Assembly (NCBI GenBank): GCA_017525225.1 | Contig: JAFXTB010000118.1 | Span: 1-61,745 of the forward strand | Length of the DNA: 61,745 bases | Direction of reading: 5' to 3' | Source of the DNA: Kiritimatiellia bacterium | Lineage (GTDB): Bacteria > Verrucomicrobiota > Kiritimatiellia > RFP12 > UBA1067 | In this document: positions 7,981 through 16,426 of the stretch, in pieces | How the letters are laid out: each line of letters begins with the position of its first letter | How positions within the stretch are numbered: position 1 is the first letter of the stretch | Notes under the pieces: generated by a model | What the model saw: the letters and a program-made list of their open reading frames with translations, nothing else | The model's database searches: none | Told to the model about the DNA's origin: nothing | Translations under genes and position numbers: made by a program

Positions 7981-10069
7981 GTTCGGCAGATTTACAGACT
8001 TTTCAAACGTGTTCTCCAGATTCGGCGATCTGGTGCTGGCGTTCCTTGTTGTCTGCATCATAGGGCTTCTCATCATCCCGCTGCCGACGCCGATGGTGGA
8101 CCTGCTCATCTCCATCAACCTGATGATCTCTACGGTGATGCTGATGCTCTCGCTGTACCTGCCGCGCGCCCTGGCGTTCTCCACGTTCCCGTCGATGCTG
8201 CTTTTCACGACGCTGTACCGGCTCGCCTTGAACGTGACGACGACGCGGCTGATCCTGCTCAAGGCGGATGCGGGCGAGATCATCTACACGTTCGGCAACT
8301 TCGTTGTGGGCGGCAACTTCATCGTCGGCGCAGTGATCTTCCTCATCATCACGATCGTCCAGTTCGTCGTGATCGCCAAGGGCGCGGAGCGCGTCTCGGA
8401 GGTCGCGGCCCGGTTCACGCTCGACGCGATGCCCGGCAAGCAGATGTCCATCGATGCCGACTTGAGGGCCGGCGCGATCGACCAGGAGACCGCCAAGCAG
8501 CGCCGCAACGAGCTCGCGAAGGAGAGCCAGCTGTACGGCGCGATGGACGGCGCGATGAAGTTCGTGAAGGGCGACGCGATCGCGGGCCTGATCATGACCG
8601 CCATCAACATCGTCGGCGGCATCTGCGTGGGCGTGTTCATGAACGGCAAGGAAATCGGCTGGGCCATCACGAAGTACGGCATCCTCACGATCGGCGACGG
8701 ACTCGTCTCGCAGATTCCGGCGCTGCTCGTCTCGATCACGTCTGGCGTAATCGTGACGCGTGTGGGCGATGTGGACAACAAGCCGCTCGGGCAGGACATC
8801 ATCAACCAGTTCTTCGCGCAGCCCAAGGCCATCCTGCTCGGCGCGGTGATGCTTGTGGCGATCGGCCTCATCCCCGGTTTCCCGAAGATACAGATATTCG
8901 GGCTGGCGGCGTTCGTCGCGCTTGTGGGATGGAGCCTTGTGGCGCGGGCCAAGATCGCCGCCGCGAGGGCCGCGAAGTCGGAGGATCCGCTCGCCGCCGC
9001 CGCGCCGTCCGAAGGCACGGCGCCACGTCCCAAGAGGAAGGACGGCGACGACTTCTCGATGGTGACGCCGCTGACGGTGGACATCGACGCCGACATCCGA
9101 GGGGCGCTTTCCTACGAGGCGCTCAACGATCAGATCATGTCCGTCCGGCGCGCGCTCTACCACGATCTCGGCGTTCCGTTTCCGGGCATCAACCTCTCGC
9201 TCAATCCGTCGATGCACGATGGACGCTACCGCATTCTCGTCAACGAGGTGCCGGTCTCCGAGGGCGCGCTCAGGAAGGGGTTCATCTTCGCCCTCGAGGA
9301 GCCGGAGAACCTGTCCGCCGCCGGTGTCGCGTTCGAGGGTGGCAAGCAGTTCCTCCAGGGCTACGAGACGTGCTGGGTGAAGGAGGAGGCCAAGACGCAG
9401 CTCGACGAGGCCGGCGTGAGGTCGCTGGACCTCGGCGGGGTGCTCTCCTTCCACCTCTCCGGCGTGCTCAGACGATATGCCCACGAGTTCCTGTCGCTCC
9501 AGGAGACGCGTCTGCTCTTCGACCACATGGAGAAGGATGCGCCGGAGCTGGTCAAGGAGGTGCAGCGCGTGCTGCCGTTGCAGAAGATCACGGATGTGCT
9601 GCAGCGCCTCGTGCAGGAGGGCATCTGCATCCGCGACCTGAAGCGCATCACGCAGACGCTCATCGAGTGGGGACAGAAGGAGAAGGACGCCGTGCTGCTC
9701 GTGGAGTACGTCCGTTCCGCCCTCTCCCGCTACATATCCTACAAGTTCTCGGGTGGACAGAACATCGTCGCTGCGTACCTGCTGGACCCGTCGCTCGAGG
9801 AGAAGATCAGGAAGTCCGTGCGCCAGACGTCCGGCGGCAGCTATCTCGCCATGGACCCTGCCACGGTGCGTTCCATCCTGGCCGTGGTCAAGCGCACCAT
9901 CGGAGATCTTGCGAAGATACCGCAGAAGCCGGTCATCATCGTCTCGGTAGACATCCGCCGCTATTTCCGCAAGATGATAGAGAAGGACTACTACGAGCTG
10001 CCTGTCCTTTCGTTCCAGGAACTTAGCGCGGAGATCAACATCCAGCCGCTCGGGAGGCTTAAGCTGTGA
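7979..10069 (+). CDS. sctV: T3S export-gate protein SctV (YscV/FlhA family)
   Basis: This 696-residue FHIPEP-family protein forms the nonameric inner-membrane export gate. The N-terminal 330 residues hold about eight membrane segments, including the conserved cytoplasmic FHIPEP loop (ARFTLDAMPGKQMSIDADLR, about residues 142-161). A linker follows (about 330-360, Ala/Arg/Lys-rich), then the cytoplasmic ring domain. Unlike its neighbours it does not overlap the preceding gene. Its ATG is abutted by the heptamer array with no Shine-Dalgarno, so initiation must rely on an A-rich, unstructured upstream region or on the array itself. It ends in a GTGA overlap with sctD. Confidence 0.97.
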   Translation: MFGRFTDFSNVFSRFGDLVLAFLVVCIIGLLIIPLPTPMVDLLISINLMISTVMLMLSLYLPRALAFSTFPSMLLFTTLYRLALNVTTTRLILLKADAGEIIYTFGNFVVGGNFIVGAVIFLIITIVQFVVIAKGAERVSEVAARFTLDAMPGKQMSIDADLRAGAIDQETAKQRRNELAKESQLYGAMDGAMKFVKGDAIAGLIMTAINIVGGICVGVFMNGKEIGWAITKYGILTIGDGLVSQIPALLVSITSGVIVTRVGDVDNKPLGQDIINQFFAQPKAILLGAVMLVAIGLIPGFPKIQIFGLAAFVALVGWSLVARAKIAAARAAKSEDPLAAAAPSEGTAPRPKRKDGDDFSMVTPLTVDIDADIRGALSYEALNDQIMSVRRALYHDLGVPFPGINLSLNPSMHDGRYRILVNEVPVSEGALRKGFIFALEEPENLSAAGVAFEGGKQFLQGYETCWVKEEAKTQLDEAGVRSLDLGGVLSFHLSGVLRRYAHEFLSLQETRLLFDHMEKDAPELVKEVQRVLPLQKITDVLQRLVQEGICIRDLKRITQTLIEWGQKEKDAVLLVEYVRSALSRYISYKFSGGQNIVAAYLLDPSLEEKIRKSVRQTSGGSYLAMDPATVRSILAVVKRTIGDLAKIPQKPVIIVSVDIRRYFRKMIEKDYYELPVLSFQELSAEINIQPLGRLKL

Positions 10070-11307
10070 ATTTTCTGCTGAAGATAGTCGAAGGGCCGAA
10101 CAAGGGCGCGGAGATAGCGCTCGTGGCTGGCGTCGCGGTCACGCTTGGCAAGAGCGACGAGTGCGACATCGTCCTCGCAGACCCTACGCTTCCATCGGAA
10201 GCGATTCGCATCGAGGCGTCCGACGACGGCGTGACGGTCGATGGCGGGGTGCTTGAGCCGTTCGTAGTCAGGACGGCCGGTGCGACCGCATTTGCAGTGG
10301 GGCCTGCCGATGCGCCGTGGAACGAGCTGAAATGGCCGGAGAAGACCGTGGAGGCTAAGCCGGAGGGTGAAGAAGGGCGTGCGGCCGCGGACGAAAGGCG
10401 TGAGACGGGCGGTGAATCACATGCCTCGAGTCCCGCGCCGGAAGGTGGTGAAGCCGCGCCAGAAGGCAGGAAGAAGCGCGGCGGATGCTGTGGCTGCCTT
10501 GTAGCGCTGGTGCTGCTGATCCTTGCGCTGGCAGCATTGGCATGGTCCTTCCGGGAAAAGATAAGGGATTTCTGCGAATCGAAGGGATACGACATCCACG
10601 CCATCTCCAACATGGTCGGCGTAGTGACGTCGCCCGGCAGAACCGAGCAGCCGACGGCGGCTGGAAGTCCAACGCTTGCCGCCATCGCCGCGCGCTACGG
10701 CCTGCAGCTGGAGGAGACCGCCGGAACAGCCAGGCTCGCAGGTAACCTCAAGACGCGCGGAGAACGCCTTCGCGCGACGGCGGAGGCGTACGAGGCCAGG
10801 CCGGGCGTAGAGCTGGACATATCGGACGACGAATCGTTCAGGACCGCGGCGGAAGATGCGCTCTTCACGCTCACGGAAGGGGCGCTCAAGGTGGTTTACG
10901 CGACGAACCGCGTGCTGGCGATCAGCGGCATCTCGCGTTCCCCTGGCGAGCTAGGGCATACCATCCGCGCGCTTGACGCCGATCTTCCGAAGCTGCGCAA
11001 GGTCGATACGGAGGACGTCAAGTTCGGGGCCTTGCCAAGGCGGGTGACCAGATACAGGGTACGCGAAGATCTGCCTGTCGATCTGCCTGTCGACATGCCT
11101 GCCGTCAAGCGTCCCGCATCCAGGAAGGCGACCTCGCCCACGCTGCCCGTCTGCGGGATCCTTACGAAGCCGTATCCTTGCCTCGTCATGCGTGACGGGA
11201 CGCGCGTGCTGGAGGGCGCATCGGTGGGTGGCAACATCATACTCAAGATCGATGCTGACGCGGTGACGGTAACGAATTCCACGGGGAGGTTCACATGGAG
11301 GCCATGA
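10066..11307 (+). CDS. sctD: T3S inner-membrane ring protein SctD (YscD family)
   Basis: This 413-residue protein has the SctD layout: an N-terminal cytoplasmic FHA-like domain (residues 1-95, LLKIVEGPNKGAEIAL), an acidic, poorly ordered linker (about 96-135), one membrane helix after RKKRGGCCGC (about 140-162), and periplasmic ring domains. SctD forms the outer inner-membrane ring with SctJ and docks the sorting platform through its FHA domain. The Cys-Cys-x-Cys at the membrane boundary is unusual. The start is GTG 10066, overlapping the sctV stop by 4 bases. It precedes a YscE-like gene as in the Yersinia order D-E-F-G. Confidence 0.85.
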   Translation: MNFLLKIVEGPNKGAEIALVAGVAVTLGKSDECDIVLADPTLPSEAIRIEASDDGVTVDGGVLEPFVVRTAGATAFAVGPADAPWNELKWPEKTVEAKPEGEEGRAAADERRETGGESHASSPAPEGGEAAPEGRKKRGGCCGCLVALVLLILALAALAWSFREKIRDFCESKGYDIHAISNMVGVVTSPGRTEQPTAAGSPTLAAIAARYGLQLEETAGTARLAGNLKTRGERLRATAEAYEARPGVELDISDDESFRTAAEDALFTLTEGALKVVYATNRVLAISGISRSPGELGHTIRALDADLPKLRKVDTEDVKFGALPRRVTRYRVREDLPVDLPVDMPAVKRPASRKATSPTLPVCGILTKPYPCLVMRDGTRVLEGASVGGNIILKIDADAVTVTNSTGRFTWRP

Positions 11308-11546
11308 ACGAACCGACGATGCTCCTGGAGATCGAGAGGGAGCTGGCCGGCCCCGGGAAGGATGCCGCGCTGGCAAGGTACGATGCCGTGCTCGTCGGCC
11401 TCGAGCGGCGACTGGATGCCGCGATGAAGGAAGGTCTGCCGCCGGACGAGTTTCCGAGGGTAGAGGCGTTGAGGGAGGCCAACACCCTCGCAAGGAAGAT
11501 TTTGCGTCTGACCGCCCGGGTGGGTGGGGAAGCGCGAAAAGCGTAG
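11295..11546 (+). CDS. YscE-like needle co-chaperone
   Basis: An 83-residue protein predicted as two antiparallel helices (LLEIERELAG to LERRLDAAMKEGL, then PRVEALREANTLARKILRLTA). YscE (about 66 residues) has this fold and, with YscG, keeps the needle subunit YscF monomeric in the cytoplasm. The call rests on fold, size and position: it lies between sctD and sctF, and sctG follows the needle gene, exactly the Ysc order. Start ATG 11295 has GGGGAGG 5 bases upstream and overlaps sctD by 13 bases; ATG 11304 would give a 4-base overlap. Confidence 0.6.
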   Translation: MEAMNEPTMLLEIERELAGPGKDAALARYDAVLVGLERRLDAAMKEGLPPDEFPRVEALREANTLARKILRLTARVGGEARKA

Positions 11547-11596
11547 CCGGAAGGCGACGTTCAACAACAAGGACAAAACAAACAAGGAAACAGAAA

Positions 11597-11929
11597 ATGG
11601 CAATACCTAGCATACACAATCCTGGCCAGATGGTCAAGATGTATGACAACGTCAACACCATCACGCGTGTCGGCGACGGGCAGCAGATCGGCCTCAACGA
11701 GGTGATCCACACCGACAACGTCTACAACGCGATGCTCAATGCCGCGAACACGATGGAGGAACGCCTCGCGATCTCGCTGAAGAACTACCAGGAGCACCCG
11801 GACATCCAGGCCAACCTCCAGCAGCTGCAGTATGACCTGCAGATGTGGAACCTCGCGCTCACGACGATGACGAACATCAACAAGAACATGAGCGACGCGC
11901 TCAACTCCATCGCCTCCAACTTCCGTTGA
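11597..11929 (+). CDS. sctF: T3S needle filament subunit SctF
   Basis: This 110-residue protein is somewhat longer than usual needle subunits (80-90) because of about 25 extra N-terminal residues. The C-terminal 60 residues carry the needle signature: a helix-turn-helix around YQEHPD, then LQQLQYDLQMWNL, TNINKNMSDALNSI and the terminal NFR. Subunits polymerise into the hollow extracellular needle. A 50-base gap with AAGGAAA before the ATG gives it its own strong ribosome site, fitting the high copy number needed. It is flanked by the YscE-like and SctG genes, its expected chaperones. Confidence 0.92.
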   Translation: MAIPSIHNPGQMVKMYDNVNTITRVGDGQQIGLNEVIHTDNVYNAMLNAANTMEERLAISLKNYQEHPDIQANLQQLQYDLQMWNLALTTMTNINKNMSDALNSIASNFR

Positions 11930-12297
11930 TGTTCAATCTCGAAAGCGATGAGGCGAAGCTCTTGTTGAACGTCGCCTTGATGGCGACCGGGCAGAACCGT
12001 TTCCGGTCCGCAGGGAAGATCCTCGTGGCGCTGGAGCGGTTCCGCCCGGAGGAGGCGTCCGTCGCCGTGGCGAACGCCATCCTCTTCATCAGCATGCTGG
12101 ACTTCGGCGGAGCCGTGGACTACATCGACCACATCGCTCTTCCGAAATTCCCCTCTTCGGCGATGTTGCAGGCGTTCAAGGGAATGGCGCTCATAAGGAT
12201 GGGGCGCAAGGCTGAAGCCGCTTTGCCGCTTTCGGTGGCGGCGGAGCAGACCGCCGATCCGGCGGCTGCGCAATTGGCAAAGGATCTCATGAGATGA
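11929..12297 (+). CDS. sctG: SctG (YscG-like TPR needle chaperone)
   Basis: A 122-residue protein of about three TPR-like helix pairs (LLLNVALMATGQNRF, VAVANAILFISMLDFGGA, AFKGMALIRMGRKAEA). YscG (about 115 residues) uses this concave surface to clasp the C-terminal helix of the needle subunit together with YscE. The position directly after sctF, with a one-base TGATG overlap, matches Yersinia. A generic TPR protein cannot be excluded by sequence alone, but the E-F-G arrangement makes the call solid. No yscH-like gene is present between this gene and sctI. Confidence 0.72.
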   Translation: MFNLESDEAKLLLNVALMATGQNRFRSAGKILVALERFRPEEASVAVANAILFISMLDFGGAVDYIDHIALPKFPSSAMLQAFKGMALIRMGRKAEAALPLSVAAEQTADPAAAQLAKDLMR

Positions 12298-12692
12298 CAG
12301 AATCAATGATCGTAGAGGCAGTCAGGGCCGCTGGCGGGGCACAGGCCGCCACGGCCGCTGAAAGCCAGCCGGCGACGGTCGACAAGACCGCAGACCCTGC
12401 CGCTGTAGAGCGCTTCCAGGCGGCGATGGACGTGCAGGACACGACCGAGGTCGATGCGGTGCCGTTCGCAAACGAGGTCTCCGCCGCGTGGAAGAGCGCG
12501 CAGGCGAACAACCAGGGCATACTCCATCGCATACGCGCTCTTACGCAGCTGCAGGCCGAGCATTCGGTGTCCGCGCCTGAGATGGTGGAGCTGCAATACG
12601 AGGTGGCCAACCTGGCGTTCCAGCAGGAGGTCGTCACTAAGGTTGCGGACAAGACATCCAACGCCATACAGACGCTGGTGAAGAATCAGTAG
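12294..12692 (+). CDS. sctI: T3S inner-rod protein SctI
   Basis: This 132-residue protein has the SctI form: a disordered Ala-rich N-terminal half and a C-terminal helical hairpin (ILHRIRALTQLQAEHSVS, then VELQYEVANLAFQQEVVTKV and SNAIQTLVKNQ) like that of needle proteins. The rod or adapter connects the export gate to the needle base. The start ATG 12294 overlaps the sctG stop by 4 bases. The stop codon TAG (12690-12692) leads straight into the heptamer array that separates it from sctJ. Confidence 0.88.
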   Translation: MTESMIVEAVRAAGGAQAATAAESQPATVDKTADPAAVERFQAAMDVQDTTEVDAVPFANEVSAAWKSAQANNQGILHRIRALTQLQAEHSVSAPEMVELQYEVANLAFQQEVVTKVADKTSNAIQTLVKNQ

Positions 12693-12769
12693 TTAGTCGT
12701 TAGTGGCTAGTCGTTAGTCGTTAGTTGTTAGTGGCTAGTCGTTAGTGGTTAGTAGTTAGTAGTTAGTAG
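12693..12769 (+). repeat. heptamer array 2: eleven units TTAGTNG (opposite orientation)
   Basis: Eleven tandem 7-bp units, mostly TTAGTCG, TTAGTGG and TTAGTAG with two CTAGTCG and one TTAGTTG, fill the sctI-sctJ gap. TTAGTCG is the reverse complement of CGACTAA, so this array is the same element inverted relative to arrays 1 and 3. Its last unit merges into AGGAGGAGA, the sctJ ribosome-binding site. Confidence 0.95.
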
Positions 12770-12783
12770 GAGGAGACGGTTAT

Positions 12784-13377
12784 ATGCATAGGTTGTCATT
12801 GGTCATTGCCGCCGCGTTGCTGCTCGCCGGGTGCGACAAGGAGACGACGCTCCATTCGGGGCTGGAGGAACGGCAGGCGAACCTTGTCATGGCCGCGCTC
12901 ATAGACGCCGGAATCAGCTGCCACAAGGCGCCCGGCGAGGAAGGCACGTGGAACGTGATGGTGTCCGAGCCCAGGTTTGCCGACGCGGTGAACCTTCTGG
13001 AGCGGAAGGGGCTGCCCCGCCGTCCGCACATGGGCGTGGGCGAGGTCTTCAAGAAGACAGGCATGATATCCTCGCCTTCCGAGGAGCGCATCCGCTTCAT
13101 GGACGCGCTTGCGCAGGACATTGCGAGGACCATTTCCATGATCGACGGGGTGGTCGATGCGAGGGTTCACGTGGTGCTTCCGGAGAACGACCCGTTCGCT
13201 CGCAATGCGCTGCCATCCTCCGCCGCTGTAGCGATACGCTCGCGCTGGGATGCCGACATCACGGACCTCGTGCCGTCGGTCAAGGGGCTTGTGAAGAATG
13301 CAATAGAAGGGCTCCAGCCCGAGAAGATCATGGTGACGATATTCCGCGATTCGCCACCGAAGAAGGGCGTTAAGTAG
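12784..13377 (+). CDS. sctJ: T3S inner-ring lipoprotein SctJ
   Basis: A signal peptide with lipobox LLAGC gives a lipid-anchored Cys at residue 17. Two ring-building domains follow: residues 18-80 (YscJ/FliF type, LVMAALIDAGISCHK) and about 95-190 (RTISMIDGVVDARVHVVLPE). SctJ forms the inner ring of the basal body with SctD. At 197 residues it is about 45 shorter than YscJ and ends PPKKGVK with no C-terminal membrane helix, which the family usually has; only 16 bases separate its stop from sctY, so the helix is truly absent. Its Shine-Dalgarno AGGAGGAGA is strong. Confidence 0.93.
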   Translation: MHRLSLVIAAALLLAGCDKETTLHSGLEERQANLVMAALIDAGISCHKAPGEEGTWNVMVSEPRFADAVNLLERKGLPRRPHMGVGEVFKKTGMISSPSEERIRFMDALAQDIARTISMIDGVVDARVHVVLPENDPFARNALPSSAAVAIRSRWDADITDLVPSVKGLVKNAIEGLQPEKIMVTIFRDSPPKKGVK

Positions 13378-13393
13378 TTTGGCAAACTAAGCA

Positions 13394-13732
13394 ATGACCG
13401 CCGACGAGAGACAGTTTCTACTGACGACCGCATGGATGTTCATGCGGCATGGGCAGCCTGCACGCGCGCGAACGGTGTGCGAGGCTCTCGTCGACGAGGA
13501 TTCCCGCGATGGCGTGGCGGCGGTCGCGCTTGCAGAGCTCCTGCTTGGTTCCGGCGAAGCGTCGCGCGCGGTGGATGTCCTGCGCATGGCCGACATCCCT
13601 GCCGAACTCTCCCACGCGGCAGCGGTGCTTGAGACCCGCGCGCTTAGGAACGATGGGCGCAGGCGCGAGGCTGTGAGCCGGTGGAACAGGTACATGGAGT
13701 CTCGGAAGGGGTCCGGGCGGCGCTGGGTGTGA
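13394..13732 (+). CDS. sctY: SctY (YscY-like TPR partner of SctX)
   Basis: This 112-residue TPR-like protein resembles YscY (114 residues) along its whole length: an N-terminal RQFLLTTAWMFMRHGQPARA (YscY also starts with an RQ-FLL-W helix followed by a GH/GQ-x-RA turn), a central VALAELLLGSGEASRA, and a C-terminal NDGRRREAVSRWNRYMESRK. YscY binds YscX and the SctV ring. In Yersinia it sits beside yscX; here it lies between sctJ and sctK, 5.5 kb away, so the pair has been separated but both stayed in the operon. Confidence 0.68.
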   Translation: MTADERQFLLTTAWMFMRHGQPARARTVCEALVDEDSRDGVAAVALAELLLGSGEASRAVDVLRMADIPAELSHAAAVLETRALRNDGRRREAVSRWNRYMESRKGSGRRWV

Positions 13733-13738
13733 ATGGGG

Positions 13739-13778
13739 AGTTTGAAAGTTAGAAGGTTGGAAGGTTAGAGGTGGAAGG
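13739..13778 (+). repeat. low-complexity filler between sctY and sctK
   Basis: Three to four imperfect 8-bp units of the form GTTAGAAG/GTTGGAAG/GTTAGAGG follow the sctY stop and supply the purine-rich stretch in front of sctK. This is a different unit from the 7-bp arrays but plays the same role as a gene spacer. Confidence 0.6.
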
Positions 13779-13782
13779 CCTG

Positions 13783-14484
13783 ATGGCTGAAGGAACGGAC
13801 ATAGTGATTGAAGAGGCGAGGGAGCTGGTTTCAGACCGGCTCCTCTGGCCGCTTGTCCGCGACTTCCTCTGGGATTTCGCGCCGCAGGTACATCCGAGCT
13901 GGGTGGAGGATTTGTTCTCCAGCAGAGACGCAGAGACAAAATTGCCCCGTGTCAAGCGCTACATCCTTTCTTCGCTTGGCGTCGAACCGTGCTTCCATGT
14001 GTTTCCGAAGGACGACTACAGCCGAATCCTGCTCCTGGACGGTGCGACGCTCGAATCTGTCGTCAAATGGCTTGGGTCGCTCGCCTGCGCGGACGCCCTG
14101 CGTCGCGTGACCGACGGCGCGACAGTGCGCGAGCTCAAGGCCTTGCTTCCTGGCGTCTATCCGGAGGTGTTCGGGTATACGATGTATTTCGGTGGATCCG
14201 TCCCGCGCAGAGACGCAGAGACGCAGAACCTGAAGACCGTGGTCGTTGAAGAAGGTTCTTCACTCCTGCTGTCTGCGCTTTCCGGCCTGCCCGTGCCGCT
14301 CGTCTCCCGTCTCAAGTTCAAGCTCCCGAAAGACCTGGCTTCCACGTACCTTGCCCCGCGTCTTGCGGAAGCATCGGATGATGGACGTGGACGATCGGAC
14401 GATAGGCGGGAGAATGCCAGGGTCGCGATCTACAAGCTTCTCAAACTTAGATTCCCGGAGGCGTACAAGCTATGCTGCTCGTGA
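13783..14484 (+). CDS. sctK: T3S sorting-platform protein SctK
   Basis: This 233-residue protein fits the YscK family: an N-terminal helical part, the motif LESVVKWLGSLACADALRRV followed by VRELKALLPG (about residues 88-122), and a C-terminal helix near VAIYKLLKLRFPEAY. SctK links SctQ/SctL pods to the SctD FHA domain under the membrane. The frame is interrupted twice by the dispersed GCAGAGACGCAGAG repeat, giving the in-frame peptides SSRDAETK (about residues 45-52) and PRRDAETQN (about 140-149). ATG 13783 was chosen (GTG 13771 is possible). It overlaps sctL by 13 bases. Confidence 0.75.
   Translation: MAEGTDIVIEEARELVSDRLLWPLVRDFLWDFAPQVHPSWVEDLFSSRDAETKLPRVKRYILSSLGVEPCFHVFPKDDYSRILLLDGATLESVVKWLGSLACADALRRVTDGATVRELKALLPGVYPEVFGYTMYFGGSVPRRDAETQNLKTVVVEEGSSLLLSALSGLPVPLVSRLKFKLPKDLASTYLAPRLAEASDDGRGRSDDRRENARVAIYKLLKLRFPEAYKLCCS
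13917..13938 (+). repeat. dispersed GCAGAGACGCAGAG repeat, copy 1, inside sctK
   Basis: The sequence CAGCAGAGACGCAGAGACAA lies in frame in sctK and encodes SRDAET. Copies of the same element occur at 14201, 28627, 29078-29203, 29641 and 30267-30342. Confidence 0.75.
14201..14228 (+). repeat. dispersed repeat, copy 2, inside sctK
   Basis: A fuller copy (TCCCGCGCAGAGACGCAGAG and a further GACGCAGA) lies in frame in sctK and encodes VPRRDAETQ. It has the CCCGC head seen in the intergenic copies. Confidence 0.85.
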
Positions 14485-15089
14485 ACAAACCAGATTTCGT
14501 CCTCCAGTCGGACCGCCGCGTCGTGAAGGCGACTGACGTTGCGACCGTGCGTTCGGCCGCGGAGATAATCGCCGCCGCCGAGGCCGAGGCCGCGCGGATC
14601 CGTGAAGAGGCAAAGACCGCTTTCGAGGTGGAGAAGCGACGCGGATACGAAAAGGGTCTTGACGACGGCAAGATGGAGATCGCGATGCAGAAGCTCGACC
14701 AGGTCGATTCCTCCCTCGCGTTCATGGAGAGCGTCGAGGAGAAGATGACCGAGGTCGTCATGAAGGCGCTCAGGACGTGTGTGACGGAGATCGGCGACCG
14801 CGAGATGGTCGTGCAGATCGTCCGCAAGACGATGAACGCAGTGATCCGCACGCAGCGTACTGTCACGCTGAAGGTCGCCCCCGAGCTGGTGGAGACGGTT
14901 CGCGCCCGCGTTTCGGAGCTGACGGCGGCGTTTCCGACGATAGAGACGTTCGACATCGTGGAGGATCCGCGCCTGAAGGGCGCGGCCTGCGTCCTCGAGA
15001 CCGAGGCAGGCGTGGCCGATGCGTCGGTCGATACGCAGCTTGCCGCCATAGAGAAGTCGCTCAAAAAGCATATCGCCAAGGGGAGTTGA
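14472..15089 (+). CDS. sctL: T3S stator SctL (YscL/FliH family)
   Basis: This 205-residue protein has the SctL/FliH plan: a short N-terminal segment for SctQ binding, a long Ala/Glu coiled coil (about residues 28-90, [20 protein letters not shown]), and a C-terminal V-ATPase-E-like domain that binds the ATPase ([20 protein letters not shown]). It tethers SctN to the C-ring and regulates its activity. It overlaps sctK by 13 bases and sctN by one base, so the three are translationally coupled. Confidence 0.9.
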   Translation: MLLVNKPDFVLQSDRRVVKATDVATVRSAAEIIAAAEAEAARIREEAKTAFEVEKRRGYEKGLDDGKMEIAMQKLDQVDSSLAFMESVEEKMTEVVMKALRTCVTEIGDREMVVQIVRKTMNAVIRTQRTVTLKVAPELVETVRARVSELTAAFPTIETFDIVEDPRLKGAACVLETEAGVADASVDTQLAAIEKSLKKHIAKGS

Positions 15090-16426
15090 TGTCCACACCG
15101 TTCGACTATATTCCGGAAGTGCTGAACCGGGCCGTCGAGGACGCGCAGCCAATCGACGTCAAGGGTAAGGTCATTCAGGTTGTCGGCACCATAATCAAGG
15201 CGTCCGTTCCGGGCGTCAAGGTGGGTGAGGTGTGCATTCTGCGCAATCCGTGGGAGGACCACGAGGTGCAGGCCGAGGTGGTGGGGTTCACGCGCGATGC
15301 GGTGCTGCTTACGGCGCTTGGCGCGATGATCGGCATATCCGCGGAGACGGAGGTCATACCTACGAGGCGTGTCCAGATGGTGCCCGTGGGGATGAACCTG
15401 CTGGGCCGTGTCATCGACGGCCTTGGGCGTCCGCTGGACGCCGAGACCAAGGGGCCTCTCCGCCCCGACGGCTACTATCCCGTATACGCGGCGCCGCCTT
15501 CGCCCCTGGAGCGGCGCATGATCTCGAAGCCGATCGCGCTCGGCATCCGGGCGATCGACGGTCTTCTGACATGCGGCGAGGGTCAGCGCATGGGGATCTT
15601 CGCGGCGGCGGGCGGCGGCAAGTCAACGCTGCTCGCCTCGATCATCCGCAATACCGAGGCCGAGGTCACGGTGCTCGCCCTCATCGGCGAGCGCGGACGC
15701 GAGGTGCGCGAGTTCATCGAGAAGGATCTCGGTCCGGAGGGGATGAAGAGGGCGGTGCTCGTGATCTCCACCTCGGACCGTTCCTCGATGGAGCGTCTCA
15801 AGGCGGCATACGTGGCGACCGCCATCGCTGAGAGCTTCCGCGATCGCGGGATGAAGGTGCTGCTGATGATGGACAGCGTCACGCGCTTCGGGCGCGCCCA
15901 GCGCGAGATCGGGCTTGCCGCCGGCGAGCCGCCCACGCGACGCGGCTTCCCGCCTAGCGTGTTCTCCGAGCTGCCGAAGCTCATGGAGCGCGCCGGCAAC
16001 TCTGCGAAGGGATCGATCACCGCGCTCTACACGGTTCTCGTGGAGGGCGACGACATGACCGAGCCGATCGCGGACGAGACCCGCTCGATCCTTGACGGCC
16101 ACATCATCCTCTCGCGCAAGCTGGCGCAGATGAACCATTATCCCGCGATAGACATCCTTGCGTCCGTATCCCGATGCCAGTCCGCGATCATCCCGAACGA
16201 CCACAAGGCCGCGGCCGCGAAGCTCCGCTCGCTCCTCGCGAAGTACGCCGAAGTGGAGCTGCTGCTGAAGATCGGCGAGTACAAGAGCGGCACGGATCCC
16301 GAGACCGACGAGGCGATCGCGAAGAACGGAGCCGTAAACGCGTTCCTGAAACAGGGCCTGGACGAAAAGCCGCAGTACGACGACACCATCCGGAAACTCA
16401 AGGAGGCGGTTTCCACTAACCACTAA
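15089..16426 (+). CDS. sctN: T3S ATPase SctN
   Basis: This 445-residue protein is an F1-beta/FliI-type ATPase. Walker A is AAAGGGKS (residues 172-179, K178); the T3-typical [12 protein letters not shown] and the Walker B strand [17 protein letters not shown] follow. SctN is the hexameric motor under the export gate that strips chaperones and unfolds substrates. Start ATG 15089 overlaps the sctL stop (TGATG). The C-terminal residues STNH and the stop codon TAA (16424-16426) are encoded by the first two units of heptamer array 3, so the repeat has replaced or set the natural C-terminus. Confidence 0.97.
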   Translation: MSTPFDYIPEVLNRAVEDAQPIDVKGKVIQVVGTIIKASVPGVKVGEVCILRNPWEDHEVQAEVVGFTRDAVLLTALGAMIGISAETEVIPTRRVQMVPVGMNLLGRVIDGLGRPLDAETKGPLRPDGYYPVYAAPPSPLERRMISKPIALGIRAIDGLLTCGEGQRMGIFAAAGGGKSTLLASIIRNTEAEVTVLALIGERGREVREFIEKDLGPEGMKRAVLVISTSDRSSMERLKAAYVATAIAESFRDRGMKVLLMMDSVTRFGRAQREIGLAAGEPPTRRGFPPSVFSELPKLMERAGNSAKGSITALYTVLVEGDDMTEPIADETRSILDGHIILSRKLAQMNHYPAIDILASVSRCQSAIIPNDHKAAAAKLRSLLAKYAEVELLLKIGEYKSGTDPETDEAIAKNGAVNAFLKQGLDEKPQYDDTIRKLKEAVSTNH

